From VXNE01 sp965208745 (lineage in GTDB: Bacteria; Pseudomonadota; Gammaproteobacteria; Pseudomonadales; Azotimanducaceae), in assembly GCA_965208745.1 (NCBI GenBank), contig CBDBPN010000004.1:1612001-1676000 (forward strand): a DNA stretch of 64,000 nucleotides, given 5' to 3'. Positions 1 to 7,927 of the stretch are shown here, in pieces (within the stretch, counting starts at the first letter, position 1; every line of letters starts with the position of its first letter). Below the pieces are notes generated by a model. That model had not been told where the DNA came from and ran no database searches. It saw only the letters and a list, made by a program, of their open reading frames with translations. A program made the translations under genes and the position numbers.

Positions 1-301
1 ACCCGTCCCCGTAAGGGTCCTGGTTCACCAGTTCCGGCGCGTCCTCGAGTGCGTCGTTCACGGCGACCACGGTGCCGGTCACCGGCGCGTAGAGGTCCGA
101 GGCCGCTTTCACGGACTCGACGACCCCGGCCTCCTCGGCCGCGCCCACGGAGCGGTCCAGCTCCGGCAGCTCGACGTACACGACGTCGCCGAGCTGGTCC
201 TGTGCATAGTCGGAGATGCCCACCAGGACGTTGCCGTCCTCGTCGAGCCGGGCCCACTCGTGGGTCTCCGCATACACAAGCTCCGCGGGACATTCGCTCA
301 T
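1..301 (-). CDS. gcvH: Glycine cleavage system H protein (partial, C-terminus outside window)
   Basis: This is the lipoyl carrier protein that shuttles the aminomethyl group between the P, T and L proteins of the glycine cleavage system. The first 100 residues are present, beginning MSECPAELVYAETHEWARL, and the gene runs off the window edge. The lipoylation site is visible as ESVKAASDLY, with the modified lysine at residue 65 and the usual APVTG turn after it. It lies 122 bp downstream of gcvT on the same strand, the common gcvT-gcvH order. I saw no glycine riboswitch in that gap. The start is the only ATG that gives the family N-terminus. Identification is secure; the missing part is only the C-terminal helix. 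Confidence 0.96.
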   Translation of the reverse strand, partial: MSECPAELVYAETHEWARLDEDGNVLVGISDYAQDQLGDVVYVELPELDRSVGAAEEAGVVESVKAASDLYAPVTGTVVAVNDALEDAPELVNQDPYGDG

Positions 302-423
302 GCTTTCCCTCTTGGTCTTGGAAATGTTGTCCGCAGCGCACCCGCGAGGGACGCCTGCGACGGTCCGGCCGGGGACCGATACTCTACCCGATAGCAAGGA
401 CGCGGCACCACTCCGCATCGCAC

Positions 424-1560
424 TCAACGCATCCCTTCCCGGGGTCCGGGGACACGGCCCGTTACTTTGAGTACGCGCTTGCCATGGCGCACGAACGGCG
501 GGCGCACGATCCGGCCCGCCCGCGCGGCGCCCCGCACGTCGATGCTCACCGCGCCCCTGGCCGACCGGGGCAACCGGGCAAGGCCGATGCCGTGACCCAA
601 CGTCGGCGAGAACGCGCCGCTCGTCAACACGCCGGCGTCCGTCTCCGTCCGTACGGCCATCCCCCGCCGCAGGACGCCCCGCTCCTCGAGGACGACTCCG
701 GTCAGCTTTTCGCGCCATGCCTCCCGGCGCCGGGCCTCCAGCGCGGCACGCCCGACGAAGTCGCGCTCCGGCGGGTCCCACGCCACGGTCCAGGCCATGT
801 TCGACTCGAGCGGCGTGACGGACTCGTCCATGTCCCGGCCATGGAGGTTCAACCCGGCCTCGAGTCGCAGGGTGTCGCGGGCGCCGAGTCCCGCCGGCGC
901 GACTCCGACCCTCAGGAGACTCGCCCAGAGCGCCGCCGCGGCCTCCGCGGGCACGAGTACCTCGATCCCGTCTTCGCCGGTGTACCCCGTGCGGCCGATC
1001 ATCCAGTCGCCGGCCTCGCATGCGTCGAAGGACCCCAGTCCGTCCGCCTCCCCGCGGCCCGTCGCCTCCCGGAAACGCCCCAGGGCCTGCGGCCCCTGCA
1101 CCGCCAGCATCGCCAGATCCAGCCGCTCGCGCAGGGCCACCTCGAACGCACCGGCCCGGTTCGACAGCCACGACCCCACACGCTCGCGCGTGCCGGCGTT
1201 CGACACGACGCGATATCGGTCCGCGAGGCGGTACACGATCACGTCGTCGACCACCCCGCCGTCCTCGTTCAGCAGCGCTCCGTAGAGCGCCTTGCCCGGA
1301 CCCGCGAGGCGCGCGACGTCGTTGGCCACCACGTGGCGCAGGAACGCCCTGGCGCCCCTGCCCGTCACGTCGGTCACGGTCATGTGCGACACGTCGAACA
1401 TGCCGGCGTCGGTGCGGACCGCGTGGTGCTCCGCCACCTGCGACCCGTAGTGCAGGGGCATCTCCCACCCGGTGAAGGGCACCATCCGCGCCCGCGCGCG
1501 GACCTGGGCGTCGAACAGGGGGGTGCGGCCGGCCACGTCAGAGGACCCGGGCGACGACAC
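424..1560 (-). CDS. gcvT: Glycine cleavage system T protein (aminomethyltransferase)
   Basis: It transfers the methylene group from the aminomethyl-lipoyl H protein to tetrahydrofolate and releases ammonia. The 378-residue protein has the usual family length. It carries the GcvT landmarks: FTGWEMPLHYGSQ near residue 30, MFDVSHM near 55, LLNEDGGVVDD in the middle, and RTGYTGEDGIEVLVP about two thirds in. Its start overlaps the 3' end of the upstream ubiquinone hydroxylase gene by 23 bp, which suggests translational coupling in a pepP-ubiH-gcvT-gcvH transcript. The arrangement resembles the E. coli pepP-ubiH-ubiI-gcvTHP neighbourhood. Other GcvT-fold proteins in this window (at 18.7, 23.5, 28 and 31 kb) are catabolic paralogues; this one has the canonical housekeeping context. 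Confidence 0.96.
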   Translation of the reverse strand: MSSPGSSDVAGRTPLFDAQVRARARMVPFTGWEMPLHYGSQVAEHHAVRTDAGMFDVSHMTVTDVTGRGARAFLRHVVANDVARLAGPGKALYGALLNEDGGVVDDVIVYRLADRYRVVSNAGTRERVGSWLSNRAGAFEVALRERLDLAMLAVQGPQALGRFREATGRGEADGLGSFDACEAGDWMIGRTGYTGEDGIEVLVPAEAAAALWASLLRVGVAPAGLGARDTLRLEAGLNLHGRDMDESVTPLESNMAWTVAWDPPERDFVGRAALEARRREAWREKLTGVVLEERGVLRRGMAVRTETDAGVLTSGAFSPTLGHGIGLARLPRSARGAVSIDVRGAARAGRIVRPPFVRHGKRVLKVTGRVPGPREGMR

Positions 1561-2704
1561 CGTCCCCCATGGCCTCGCGAATCAGCCACCGTTTCGCCCC
1601 GGGGGTCGCGTCGAGGCCGCGCACACCCACGTTTCTGAGCCACCGCCCGACCGGGCCGCCGTAGCCGTACGCGCTGCGCAGCGCGGTCATCAGGGCGACC
1701 ATGGCTTCCGCCCGCGCCCGGCGTCGCCGCGCGAAGCCTCGCCACAGGTTAGGCCGGCCGAGATCGGTGGCGCCCTCCGCGACGTCCAGGAGACGTGCCG
1801 CATCCTCGATGCCCAGGTTGACGCCCTGGCCGGCGAGGGGGTGCACGGTGTGGGCGGCATCGCCCACGAGGAGCAGCCGAGGCCGCGGATTGAAGTCGCG
1901 CACGAGGCGCTGGGCCAGCGGAAAGGCGTACCGGCGGTCCACGGCCTCGAGGGGGCCGAGCACTCCCTCCGAAGCCGTGTCGAGCGCAGCCAGGAACGCT
2001 GCGTCGTCAAGGGCGCGAAGCCGCTCCGTGACGGCTCGATCCTGGCTCCAGATCACCGCCGAGCAGTGGGCATCCGGCAAGGGCAGGAACGCCAGCGGCC
2101 CGTGTCTGCCGAAGCGCTGCAGGGCCGTGTCCCCGTGTGCGGACTCCGTGCGCACAACGGTTGCGAGGGCGGCGTCGAACTCGCCGCGGCCGAGCACCTC
2201 CGCCCCCGCCAGTCGGCGCACTTCCGATTCCGCGCCATCGGCCGCGATCACAAGCCTTCCGAACAGCGTGGCGTCCCCGACGGACACCCGCATCGCGGCG
2301 GCGCCTTCGGACAGGCCCGACACCGCACCGCAATGGACATCCAGCCCATCGAGCGCTTCGGCCTCCTGCCAGAGGGCCGCGCCGGCCGCACCGACTTCCA
2401 CGACGTGGGCGAGCGCGTCGCAGCCCGCGGCCGCGCTGTCGAATTCGATGTACCCGGTGCCTTCCTCCTCCCACACGCGCATTCGGCGCACGCGGGCATC
2501 GGGCACGTCCACGCCCAGGAACTCGAAGCAGGCCGGCGTGAGGGCCACGGTCCGGACATCGAAGCCAAGCCGACCGCGCGCGGCGCCCGGACGCTGGCGG
2601 TCGACGAGGGCCACGCGGCGGCCGGCGCGGCCGAGGGCGAGGGCCGCCGTCGCGCCCACCAGGCCCGCCCCGACCACGATCGCGTCGTACGGCCCCTCAG
2701 CCAC
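1538..2704 (-). CDS. UbiH/UbiF/COQ6-family FAD-dependent ubiquinone biosynthesis hydroxylase
   Basis: This is a flavoprotein monooxygenase that hydroxylates the benzoquinone ring during ubiquinone synthesis. The 388-residue protein starts with a dinucleotide-binding motif (AIVVGAGLVGATAALALG, residues about 8-25). It has the DG motif (IAADGAESEVRR, near 175) and the family GD motif (LLVGDAAHTVHPLAGQGVN, near 295). E. coli has two related genes here, ubiH and ubiI; only one copy is present, so the exact ring position (C5 or C6), or a relaxed specificity covering both, cannot be decided from sequence. It overlaps pepP upstream by 8 bp and gcvT downstream by 23 bp, pointing to one transcript. 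Confidence 0.9.
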   Translation of the reverse strand: MAEGPYDAIVVGAGLVGATAALALGRAGRRVALVDRQRPGAARGRLGFDVRTVALTPACFEFLGVDVPDARVRRMRVWEEEGTGYIEFDSAAAGCDALAHVVEVGAAGAALWQEAEALDGLDVHCGAVSGLSEGAAAMRVSVGDATLFGRLVIAADGAESEVRRLAGAEVLGRGEFDAALATVVRTESAHGDTALQRFGRHGPLAFLPLPDAHCSAVIWSQDRAVTERLRALDDAAFLAALDTASEGVLGPLEAVDRRYAFPLAQRLVRDFNPRPRLLLVGDAAHTVHPLAGQGVNLGIEDAARLLDVAEGATDLGRPNLWRGFARRRRARAEAMVALMTALRSAYGYGGPVGRWLRNVGVRGLDATPGAKRWLIREAMGDGVVARVL

Positions 2705-4037
2705 GCATCACGGCCTCGATGTCGTCGACCAACCTCGGTACTGGCGCCGTCAGCACGCGGCTCCCGCGCGCCTCGATCAGCACGTCGTCCTCGATCCGGA
2801 TGCCGACGCCACGCCAGTGCGCCGGGACGTCGGCCACCGAGCCGTCGTCCGGGAAGTAGAGGCCGGGCTCCACGGTGATCGCCATGCCGGGTTCGAGCGT
2901 GCGCCACGCCCCGTCGACCCGGTAGTCGCCCACGTCGTGTACGTCGATGCCCAGCCAGTGCGACGAGTTGTGCACCGTGTACTGGCGGTAGGCCTCGGTC
3001 TCGATCGCTTCCTCGAAACTCGTTCCGAGGAGACCGAGGTCGATCAGTCCCCCGGTCAGAACCCGGGTCGCCTCCCGGTGGGGGGCCAGGAAGTCCGCGC
3101 CGGCCACGGCCGCGTCGAGCGCGGCCATCTGCGCGGCAAGCACCAGCTCGTAGAGATCCCGCTGCGGGGGCGTGAACGTTCCGTTGACCGGGAAGGTGCG
3201 CGTGACGTCCGCCGCGTAGTGCTCGAACTCGCAACCCGCGTCGATCAGCACGAGGTCGCCGTCATGGAGCACCCCGTCGTTGCGCATGTAGTGCATCACG
3301 CAGGCATTGCGTCCGCCGGCCACGATCGGGGGGTACGCGGGCGCACGGGCCCCGCTCGCGAGGAACTCGTGCGCCAGTTCCGCTTCGAGCTGCCCCTCCG
3401 TCACGCCGGGCGCGCACCGCCGCATGGCCCGGAAGTGGGCGCGGGCGGTGATCTCCGCGGCCCGCTCCATCAGCCCGCGTTCCGCCGGCGACTTGTACAG
3501 CCGCTGCTCGTGCAGGAGCGACTTCAGGGAGACGAACTCGCCCGGCGGGCTCGCGCCGCTCGCCTCCTTCGCCCGCAGATCGGTCACCCACCCGATCAGG
3601 CGCCGGTCGAAGTCCGGATGGTCGCCCAGCGTCACGTGGACGCGCTCCCGGCCTTCGACGATGCCGGGGAGGATGTCGTCCAGGTCCGCATACGGAAAGG
3701 CGTCGTCCAGGCCGAGCACCTGGGCCGCCCGTTCCGGTCCGAGGCGTTCCCCCGTGTAGCGCTCGGCCCGGGCGTCCCGGTCGCGGCAAAACAGCACTGT
3801 CTCGCCCTGCGTCCGTCCGGGGACAAGCGCCAGGACGCAGTCGGGCTCGTCGAACCCCGTCAGGTAGTAGAAGTCGCTGTCCTGGCGGAAAGGATACTCG
3901 GCGTCGCGGTTGCGGTACCGCACCCGGGCGCTGGGCAGCAGGGCGACCGACCCGGTTTCCATCGCGTCCATCAACCGTCGGCGACGGCCCCGGTACTCCT
4001 CGGGGGGCACGGCGGGAACGCGCCCTTCACGAAACAT
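2697..4037 (-). CDS. pepP: Xaa-Pro aminopeptidase (aminopeptidase P)
   Basis: A dinuclear-manganese peptidase that removes N-terminal residues preceding proline. I chose the ATG at 4037, giving 446 residues, because the sequence from MFREGRVPAVPPEEYRGRR onward matches the family N-terminus and E. coli PepP is 441 residues. An in-frame ATG 57 bp upstream would add a basic, non-conserved leader. The N-terminal creatinase-like domain is followed by the pita-bread catalytic domain. The metal ligands are visible: Asp in LIDAGCEFEHYAADVTR (two Asp), His in the SSHWLGIDVHDVG segment, and Glu in TVEPGLYF and GIRIEDDVL. It is the first gene of the pepP-ubiH-gcvT-gcvH group and is divergent from the zapB-like/zapA genes. 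No strong ribosome binding site precedes either start. Confidence 0.95.
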   Translation of the reverse strand: MFREGRVPAVPPEEYRGRRRRLMDAMETGSVALLPSARVRYRNRDAEYPFRQDSDFYYLTGFDEPDCVLALVPGRTQGETVLFCRDRDARAERYTGERLGPERAAQVLGLDDAFPYADLDDILPGIVEGRERVHVTLGDHPDFDRRLIGWVTDLRAKEASGASPPGEFVSLKSLLHEQRLYKSPAERGLMERAAEITARAHFRAMRRCAPGVTEGQLEAELAHEFLASGARAPAYPPIVAGGRNACVMHYMRNDGVLHDGDLVLIDAGCEFEHYAADVTRTFPVNGTFTPPQRDLYELVLAAQMAALDAAVAGADFLAPHREATRVLTGGLIDLGLLGTSFEEAIETEAYRQYTVHNSSHWLGIDVHDVGDYRVDGAWRTLEPGMAITVEPGLYFPDDGSVADVPAHWRGVGIRIEDDVLIEARGSRVLTAPVPRLVDDIEAVMRG

Positions 4038-4156
4038 AGGCCACGAGAACGAAAACGACCGGCGGCGGATGTTAACAGGACGTCGCGCCTTCACATGGCG
4101 GCGAATTCACGCGACACTATCCGCACCCAGGGGCGATATCGAGGGGGCTTGAGCCG

Positions 4157-4360
4157 TTGTCCGATCTCGGGGTCCTCGAACAGCGGATCGACGAACTCAT
4201 CGAGGTGGTCCGCACGTTGAGCACGGAGAACCGGGCCCTTCGGGCCCAGCGGCAGTCCCTGACCGCCGAGCGCGCGAGACTCCTCGAACGCAACGAACGC
4301 GCGAGCAGCCAGGTCGACTCGATGATCGGACGCCTCAAGGCCCTCGAGGAAGCCTCGTGA
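4157..4360 (+). CDS. ZapB-like short coiled-coil protein (TIGR02449 type)
   Basis: A 67-residue, almost entirely helical protein rich in Glu, Arg and Leu with a heptad pattern (LEQRIDELIEVVRTLSTEN and following). It has no membrane segment or signal. Small coiled-coil proteins of this kind sit directly before zapA in Pseudomonas-type genomes and are thought to take part in Z-ring organisation; that role is inferred from context. The start is TTG at 4157, supported by GAGGGGG nine bases upstream; no ATG fits. The stop codon overlaps the GTG start of zapA (GTGA), so the two are translationally coupled. Confidence 0.8.
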   Translation: MSDLGVLEQRIDELIEVVRTLSTENRALRAQRQSLTAERARLLERNERASSQVDSMIGRLKALEEAS

Positions 4361-4659
4361 CCGACTCGGTCACCGTCTCCGTCAAGATTCTCGGGAAACC
4401 GTTCCAGGTCAGTTGCGGCGTGGGCGAGGCGGAGCAGGTGACGGCCGCGGCGCGCCTGCTCGACGAACGCATGAACGAGATCCACGACACCGGGAAGGTC
4501 CTTGGGTTCGATCGCATCGCCGTCATGGCGGCGCTCAACATCGCCCACGACTATCTGGCCGCGAACGCGGACCCCACGCGCGTCTCGGGCGCCGCCGGCG
4601 ACAAGGTGGCGGAACTGACGGACAAGGTCGCCCAGGCGCTCGTCGAAGCCCAGGGCTGA
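4357..4659 (+). CDS. zapA: Cell division protein ZapA
   Basis: ZapA bundles FtsZ filaments at mid-cell. The 100-residue protein has the N-terminal globular segment (TVSVKILGKPFQVSCGVGE), the AARLLDERMNEI helix and the conserved MAALNIAHDYL helix leading to a C-terminal coiled coil. It starts with GTG at 4357, overlapping the stop of the preceding coiled-coil gene by four bases. The zapA-6S RNA-5-formyl-THF cyclo-ligase order downstream is typical of gammaproteobacteria and supports the call. Confidence 0.93.
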   Translation: MTDSVTVSVKILGKPFQVSCGVGEAEQVTAAARLLDERMNEIHDTGKVLGFDRIAVMAALNIAHDYLAANADPTRVSGAAGDKVAELTDKVAQALVEAQG

Positions 4660-4713
4660 CCTCGGTCGGCGCCGCGCGGTCGAGCGGAGCGAATCAGGAG
4701 CGAATCGGGGGGC

Positions 4714-4742
4714 TTGCGTAATTTCCCGATCGGAGATTTACT
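4714..4742 (+). promoter_or_regulatory. Sigma-70 promoter of the 6S RNA gene
   Basis: TTGCGT at 4714-4719 and TTTACT at 4737-4742 are separated by exactly 17 bp. The second hexamer ends about 8 bp before the predicted 5' end of the 6S RNA. It lies in the zapA-ssrS spacer, which is A/T-richer than its surroundings. The first hexamer keeps the conserved TTG of the -35 box. Confidence 0.7.
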
Positions 4743-4749
4743 CAGGAGC

Positions 4750-4964
4750 AGTCTCCTGAGGTGTTCGCCAGCTGGTGTCGTCCTCGAACCGTTGAGAAAA
4801 CCAAGGGGGCTCCACTGCGAGAGCGGTGCGCAAGCCCGGTCCGGCCCGGCGACGCCATGGCGTCGACCCACAGGCCGCTTCGGGAAGCCTTGGGCACTCG
4901 CATGAACCCCCGCTCTGAACCCGAACGGTTCAGGGCAAACCAGGCAGCGGCGCCATCGGGAGAC
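4750..4964 (+). ncRNA. ssrS: 6S RNA
   Basis: 6S RNA is a roughly 180-220 nt RNA that mimics an open promoter and sequesters sigma-70 RNA polymerase in stationary phase. The spacer between zapA and the 5-FCL gene is where gammaproteobacterial ssrS lies. The sequence shows its signature: a closing stem of GTCTCCTGA (4751-4759) with TCGGGAGAC (4956-4964), the conserved 5' strand continuing GGTGTTCGCCAGCTGG, a central region including CCAAGGGGGCTCC and AAGCCCGGTCC, the GAAGCCTTGGGCACTCGCA stretch, and a GAACCCGAACGGTTC hairpin on the 3' side. Length of about 214 nt fits. It is probably co-transcribed with, and processed from, the downstream 5-FCL message as in E. coli. Ends are estimated from the closing stem and promoter. 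Confidence 0.9.
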
Positions 4965-5042
4965 GGACCTTCGAGCGGGCGGAGGAGGCTGCGGGTCCAT
5001 TGTCCCGTGAGCCTCCGGCCCGCGAGCTGGAGACGGTCGTCC

Positions 5043-5600
5043 GTGTCGTTGCGCAAGACCCTGCGCGCCCGGCGGCGCGCGTTACCCGAAGCCGACCAGT
5101 CACGCCACGCCCTCCTCGTCTGCCGGCATCTGGTCCGGTCCGCACTGGTCCTGCGCGGCCGCGTCGCGGCCTACGCCGCCTTCGACGGCGAAGTCGATCT
5201 CTGGCCCTTCATCGCCAGGCACCCGCGCGTCGTGCTCCCGGTGATCCAGTCCGCCACGCGCATGACGTTTCGGCCGTACCGGGCGGGCGACCCACTGCGC
5301 ACCAACCGTTTCGGCATCGTCGAGCCCCTCCCCGGCCGGCCGGTCGGTCCGCTTGCCCTCGGCGCCGTACTGACGCCGCTGGTCGGGTTCAGCGAAGACG
5401 GGAGCCGGCTCGGCATGGGCGCCGGCTACTACGACCGCCGCTTCGCGGCGCGGAAGCGCCCCATCATGATCGGCATCGCGCACGAACTGCAGCGGGTCGA
5501 CGCCCTGCCCCGGCGCGAGTGGGACGTGCCGCTGGACGCCGTGGTGACCGAAAGGGGCTGGCGGTACTTCACGGCTCGCGGCCGGACCATGCTGCTATAG
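5043..5600 (+). CDS. 5-formyltetrahydrofolate cyclo-ligase
   Basis: It converts 5-formyl-THF to 5,10-methenyl-THF with ATP hydrolysis, recycling an inhibitory folate. The enzyme is the product of the gene known as ygfA/fau in E. coli. I chose GTG at 5043 (185 residues) because GGAG lies 10 bases upstream and the product begins SLRKTLRARRRALPEADQSR, the family's N-terminal basic helix. Longer frames would read back into the 6S RNA. The substrate/nucleotide region FRPYRAGDPLRTNRFGIVEP and the C-terminal signature GSRLGMGAGYYDRRFA are present. It sits directly behind ssrS, the conserved order, and is followed after 7 bp by def. Confidence 0.92.
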   Translation: MSLRKTLRARRRALPEADQSRHALLVCRHLVRSALVLRGRVAAYAAFDGEVDLWPFIARHPRVVLPVIQSATRMTFRPYRAGDPLRTNRFGIVEPLPGRPVGPLALGAVLTPLVGFSEDGSRLGMGAGYYDRRFAARKRPIMIGIAHELQRVDALPRREWDVPLDAVVTERGWRYFTARGRTMLL

Positions 5601-5607
5601 TGACGGC

Positions 5608-6168
5608 ATGGCCGTTCGCAAGATCATCCGCATGGGACATCCGAACCTGCGGAGGGTCGCCCGGCCGCTGCTCCCCGAAGAACTCGACAGCGACGAACTG
5701 CATCGCCTCGTCGCCGACATGATCGATACGTTGCACGACTACGGCGGCGTCGGGCTCGCCGCGCCCCAGGTCAACGAGAGCGTGCGGCTCGCGGTCGTCG
5801 AGGTGCCCGGCGGGCCGACGCGTTACGGGGCACTCGATCGGACTCCCCTGACCGTCTGCGTCAACCCCGAGGTCGAAGTCGTCGATCCGGAAGCCGCCGG
5901 GTACTGGGAGGGTTGCCTCTCCATCCCCGGGTTGCGCGGCTGGGTCGAGCGGCCGCAGCACGTGCGCGTGCGCTTCCTCGACCTGCAGGGACGCGCGCAC
6001 GAGACCGACGCGCGCGGCTTCCTCGCCACGATCTTCCAGCACGAGTTCGACCATCTCGACGGGCGCCTCTACGTCGACCACATCACCGACCCGACGCGTC
6101 TGGTGTTCGAGGACGAGTACGCCCGGTACATCCTGCCGCGGGAAGAAGCCGCGGCGGGCGGGGGATAG
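5608..6168 (+). CDS. def: Peptide deformylase
   Basis: A metallohydrolase that removes the N-formyl group from nascent proteins. All three family motifs are intact in the 186-residue product: GVGLAAPQ (47-54), EGCLSIPG (101-108, metal-ligand Cys103) and QHEFDHLDG (144-152, ligands His145 and His149, catalytic Glu146). It lies in a run of same-strand genes between the 5-FCL gene and rpiA rather than beside fmt, so it may be a second copy; the fmt locus is not in the window. No motif is altered, so it should be active. Confidence 0.94.
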   Translation: MAVRKIIRMGHPNLRRVARPLLPEELDSDELHRLVADMIDTLHDYGGVGLAAPQVNESVRLAVVEVPGGPTRYGALDRTPLTVCVNPEVEVVDPEAAGYWEGCLSIPGLRGWVERPQHVRVRFLDLQGRAHETDARGFLATIFQHEFDHLDGRLYVDHITDPTRLVFEDEYARYILPREEAAAGGG

Positions 6169-6179
6169 CCCCGGGCCAG

Positions 6180-6845
6180 ATGGACCAGGACGTTGCCAAG
6201 GCCGCCGTTGCCCGGGCCGCCCGCGACCTCATCGCCCCGCAACTCGCCACCGACTCCGTCGTCGGGGTCGGCACGGGCAGCACGGCGAACCTGTTCATCG
6301 ACGCGCTGGCCGAGATCCGGAACACCTTCGACGCGGCGGTCTCGAGTTCCGAGGCGTCCACCGCGCGGCTAAAGGCGCACGGCATCCACGTCCTCGAACT
6401 GAACGCGGCGCCGGCGGTGGCCGTCTACGTCGACGGCGCGGACGAGGTGGACCCCTCGAGAGCGCTGATCAAGGGCGGGGGCGGGGCGCTGACCCGCGAG
6501 AAGATCGTCGCCGCGACCGCGGACACGTTCGTCTGCATCGTCGACGACAGCAAGCCCGTGGACCGCCTAGGCGCGTTCCCGCTTCCCGTCGAGGTGATTC
6601 CAATGGCCCGCGGGCTCGTCGCGCGGCGACTGGCGGGCCTCGGCGGCCAGCCGGTCTATCGCCAGGGATTCGTCACGGACAACGGCAACGCGATCCTGGA
6701 CGTGCACGGCCTCTCGATCACCGATCCGGATGCCCTGGAGCGGGAGATCAACCACATCCCCGGCGTCGTGACGAACGGCATCTTCGCAGCCGAACGACCG
6801 GAAACGGTCCTGGTGGGCACCCCCGGCGGGGTCGAACGCCTGTAA
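6180..6845 (+). CDS. rpiA: Ribose-5-phosphate isomerase A
   Basis: It interconverts ribose-5-phosphate and ribulose-5-phosphate in the pentose phosphate pathway. The 221-residue product has the phosphate-binding GVGTGST (29-35), the active-site DGADEVD (85-91) and KGGGGALTREK (98-108), containing the catalytic lysine and glutamate, and the later VTDNGNAILD. The ATG at 6180 gives the exact family length; the open frame upstream overlaps def and is not coding. It converges with the class I aldolase gene, leaving 6 bp. Location near zapA-6S-5-FCL matches E. coli synteny. Confidence 0.95.
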   Translation: MDQDVAKAAVARAARDLIAPQLATDSVVGVGTGSTANLFIDALAEIRNTFDAAVSSSEASTARLKAHGIHVLELNAAPAVAVYVDGADEVDPSRALIKGGGGALTREKIVAATADTFVCIVDDSKPVDRLGAFPLPVEVIPMARGLVARRLAGLGGQPVYRQGFVTDNGNAILDVHGLSITDPDALEREINHIPGVVTNGIFAAERPETVLVGTPGGVERL

Positions 6846-6851
6846 CGCGGC

Positions 6852-7871
6852 TCAGGCCGCTTCCGTCTCCCCGCGGTACTGCCCCAGCGTCGCCGCGCCG
6901 TTCAGCCGCGCACGCAGGGCCAATTGCCGCTGCGCGGAACCCACGTTGGCGGCGTCGCCGGCCCAGGCCTTGAGCGCCGGTTCCTGCAGGGCGCGGCCGT
7001 AGGAGAAGCTGAGCCGCCAGGGCAGGTCCGACCCGGCCGCGTTCATGGCGTTGAGGTGGTCCGTCGACCGCACGGCCGTCTGGCCGCCGGAGAGGAACAC
7101 GACTCCCGGCACGGCGGCCGGCACGGTGTTCCGCAGGCAGGCGACCGTGCGCTCGGCCACCTCCGCGACAGGGGCCTGCCGCGGACAGTCCTTGCCGGAG
7201 AGCACCATGGAGGCCTTCAGGACCGTTCCCTCGAGGTGGACGTCCTGGTCCGCGAGCGCGTCGTACAGCGCCCGCAGCGTCGCCCGCGTCGCCGCGTCGC
7301 AGGTGTCGATGTCGTGGTCGCCGTCCATCAGGACCTCCGGCTCCACGATGGGGACCACCCCGGCGTCCTGGCAGATCGAGGCGTACAGGGCCAGCGCGTA
7401 CATGTTGACCCCGATGCACGCGCCGCTCGGCAGCCCGTCGCCGATCGTGATGACCGCCCGCCACTTGGCGAACCCGGCGCCGAGGTCCCGGTACTCGACC
7501 AGGCGGCCCCGCAGCCCGTCGAGTCCCTGCGTGAACTTCTCCCCCGGGTGCAGCGGCATGTCCAGCGTGCCCTTGTCCACCTTGATGCCGGGAATGCTCC
7601 CGTTCGCCGCGATGTGGTCCGGAAAGGCCGTTCCGGCGGCCGTCCGCTGCCGGATGGTCTCGTCGAAGAGGATGTAGCCGGACAGGTGTTCCGCCGACCC
7701 CTCCGCCGTGATCAGCAGTTCACGGTACGCCCTGCGGGTCTCCTCGTTCGACTCGACGCCGATGGAGTCGAACCGGCGCTTGCACGTCGGGTGGCTCTCG
7801 TCCATCGCCAGGATGCCCCGGCCCGGGGCGACCATCGCGTTCGCCGTCTCTTCCAGTGTCTGCCGGTCCAT
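6852..7871 (-). CDS. Class I fructose-bisphosphate aldolase
   Basis: It cleaves or forms fructose-1,6-bisphosphate by a Schiff-base mechanism. The 339-residue product has the class I signatures: RGILAMDES near residue 18, K137 in GAGFAKWR, VPIVEPE (173-179) and the Schiff-base lysine K219 in LEGTVLKAS. The end LSFSYGRALQEPALKAW is also typical of the family. The ATG at 7871 is chosen because GGAGG lies ten bases upstream; the open frame continues another 120 bp without family similarity. Class I enzymes of this eukaryote-like type are scattered among proteobacteria. It stands alone, away from tkt-pgk at 38 kb. Confidence 0.93.
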   Translation of the reverse strand: MDRQTLEETANAMVAPGRGILAMDESHPTCKRRFDSIGVESNEETRRAYRELLITAEGSAEHLSGYILFDETIRQRTAAGTAFPDHIAANGSIPGIKVDKGTLDMPLHPGEKFTQGLDGLRGRLVEYRDLGAGFAKWRAVITIGDGLPSGACIGVNMYALALYASICQDAGVVPIVEPEVLMDGDHDIDTCDAATRATLRALYDALADQDVHLEGTVLKASMVLSGKDCPRQAPVAEVAERTVACLRNTVPAAVPGVVFLSGGQTAVRSTDHLNAMNAAGSDLPWRLSFSYGRALQEPALKAWAGDAANVGSAQRQLALRARLNGAATLGQYRGETEAA

Positions 7872-7927
7872 CTTGAGGGTGCCTCCGCGCGCCTTCCGCC
7901 CGCAGTATAGCCCCGGCCCCGGACGGT

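Noticed and set aside
302..423. Glycine riboswitch between gcvT and gcvH
   Set aside because: The 122-bp gap lacks recognisable paired aptamer architecture; nothing beyond an ordinary spacer was seen.
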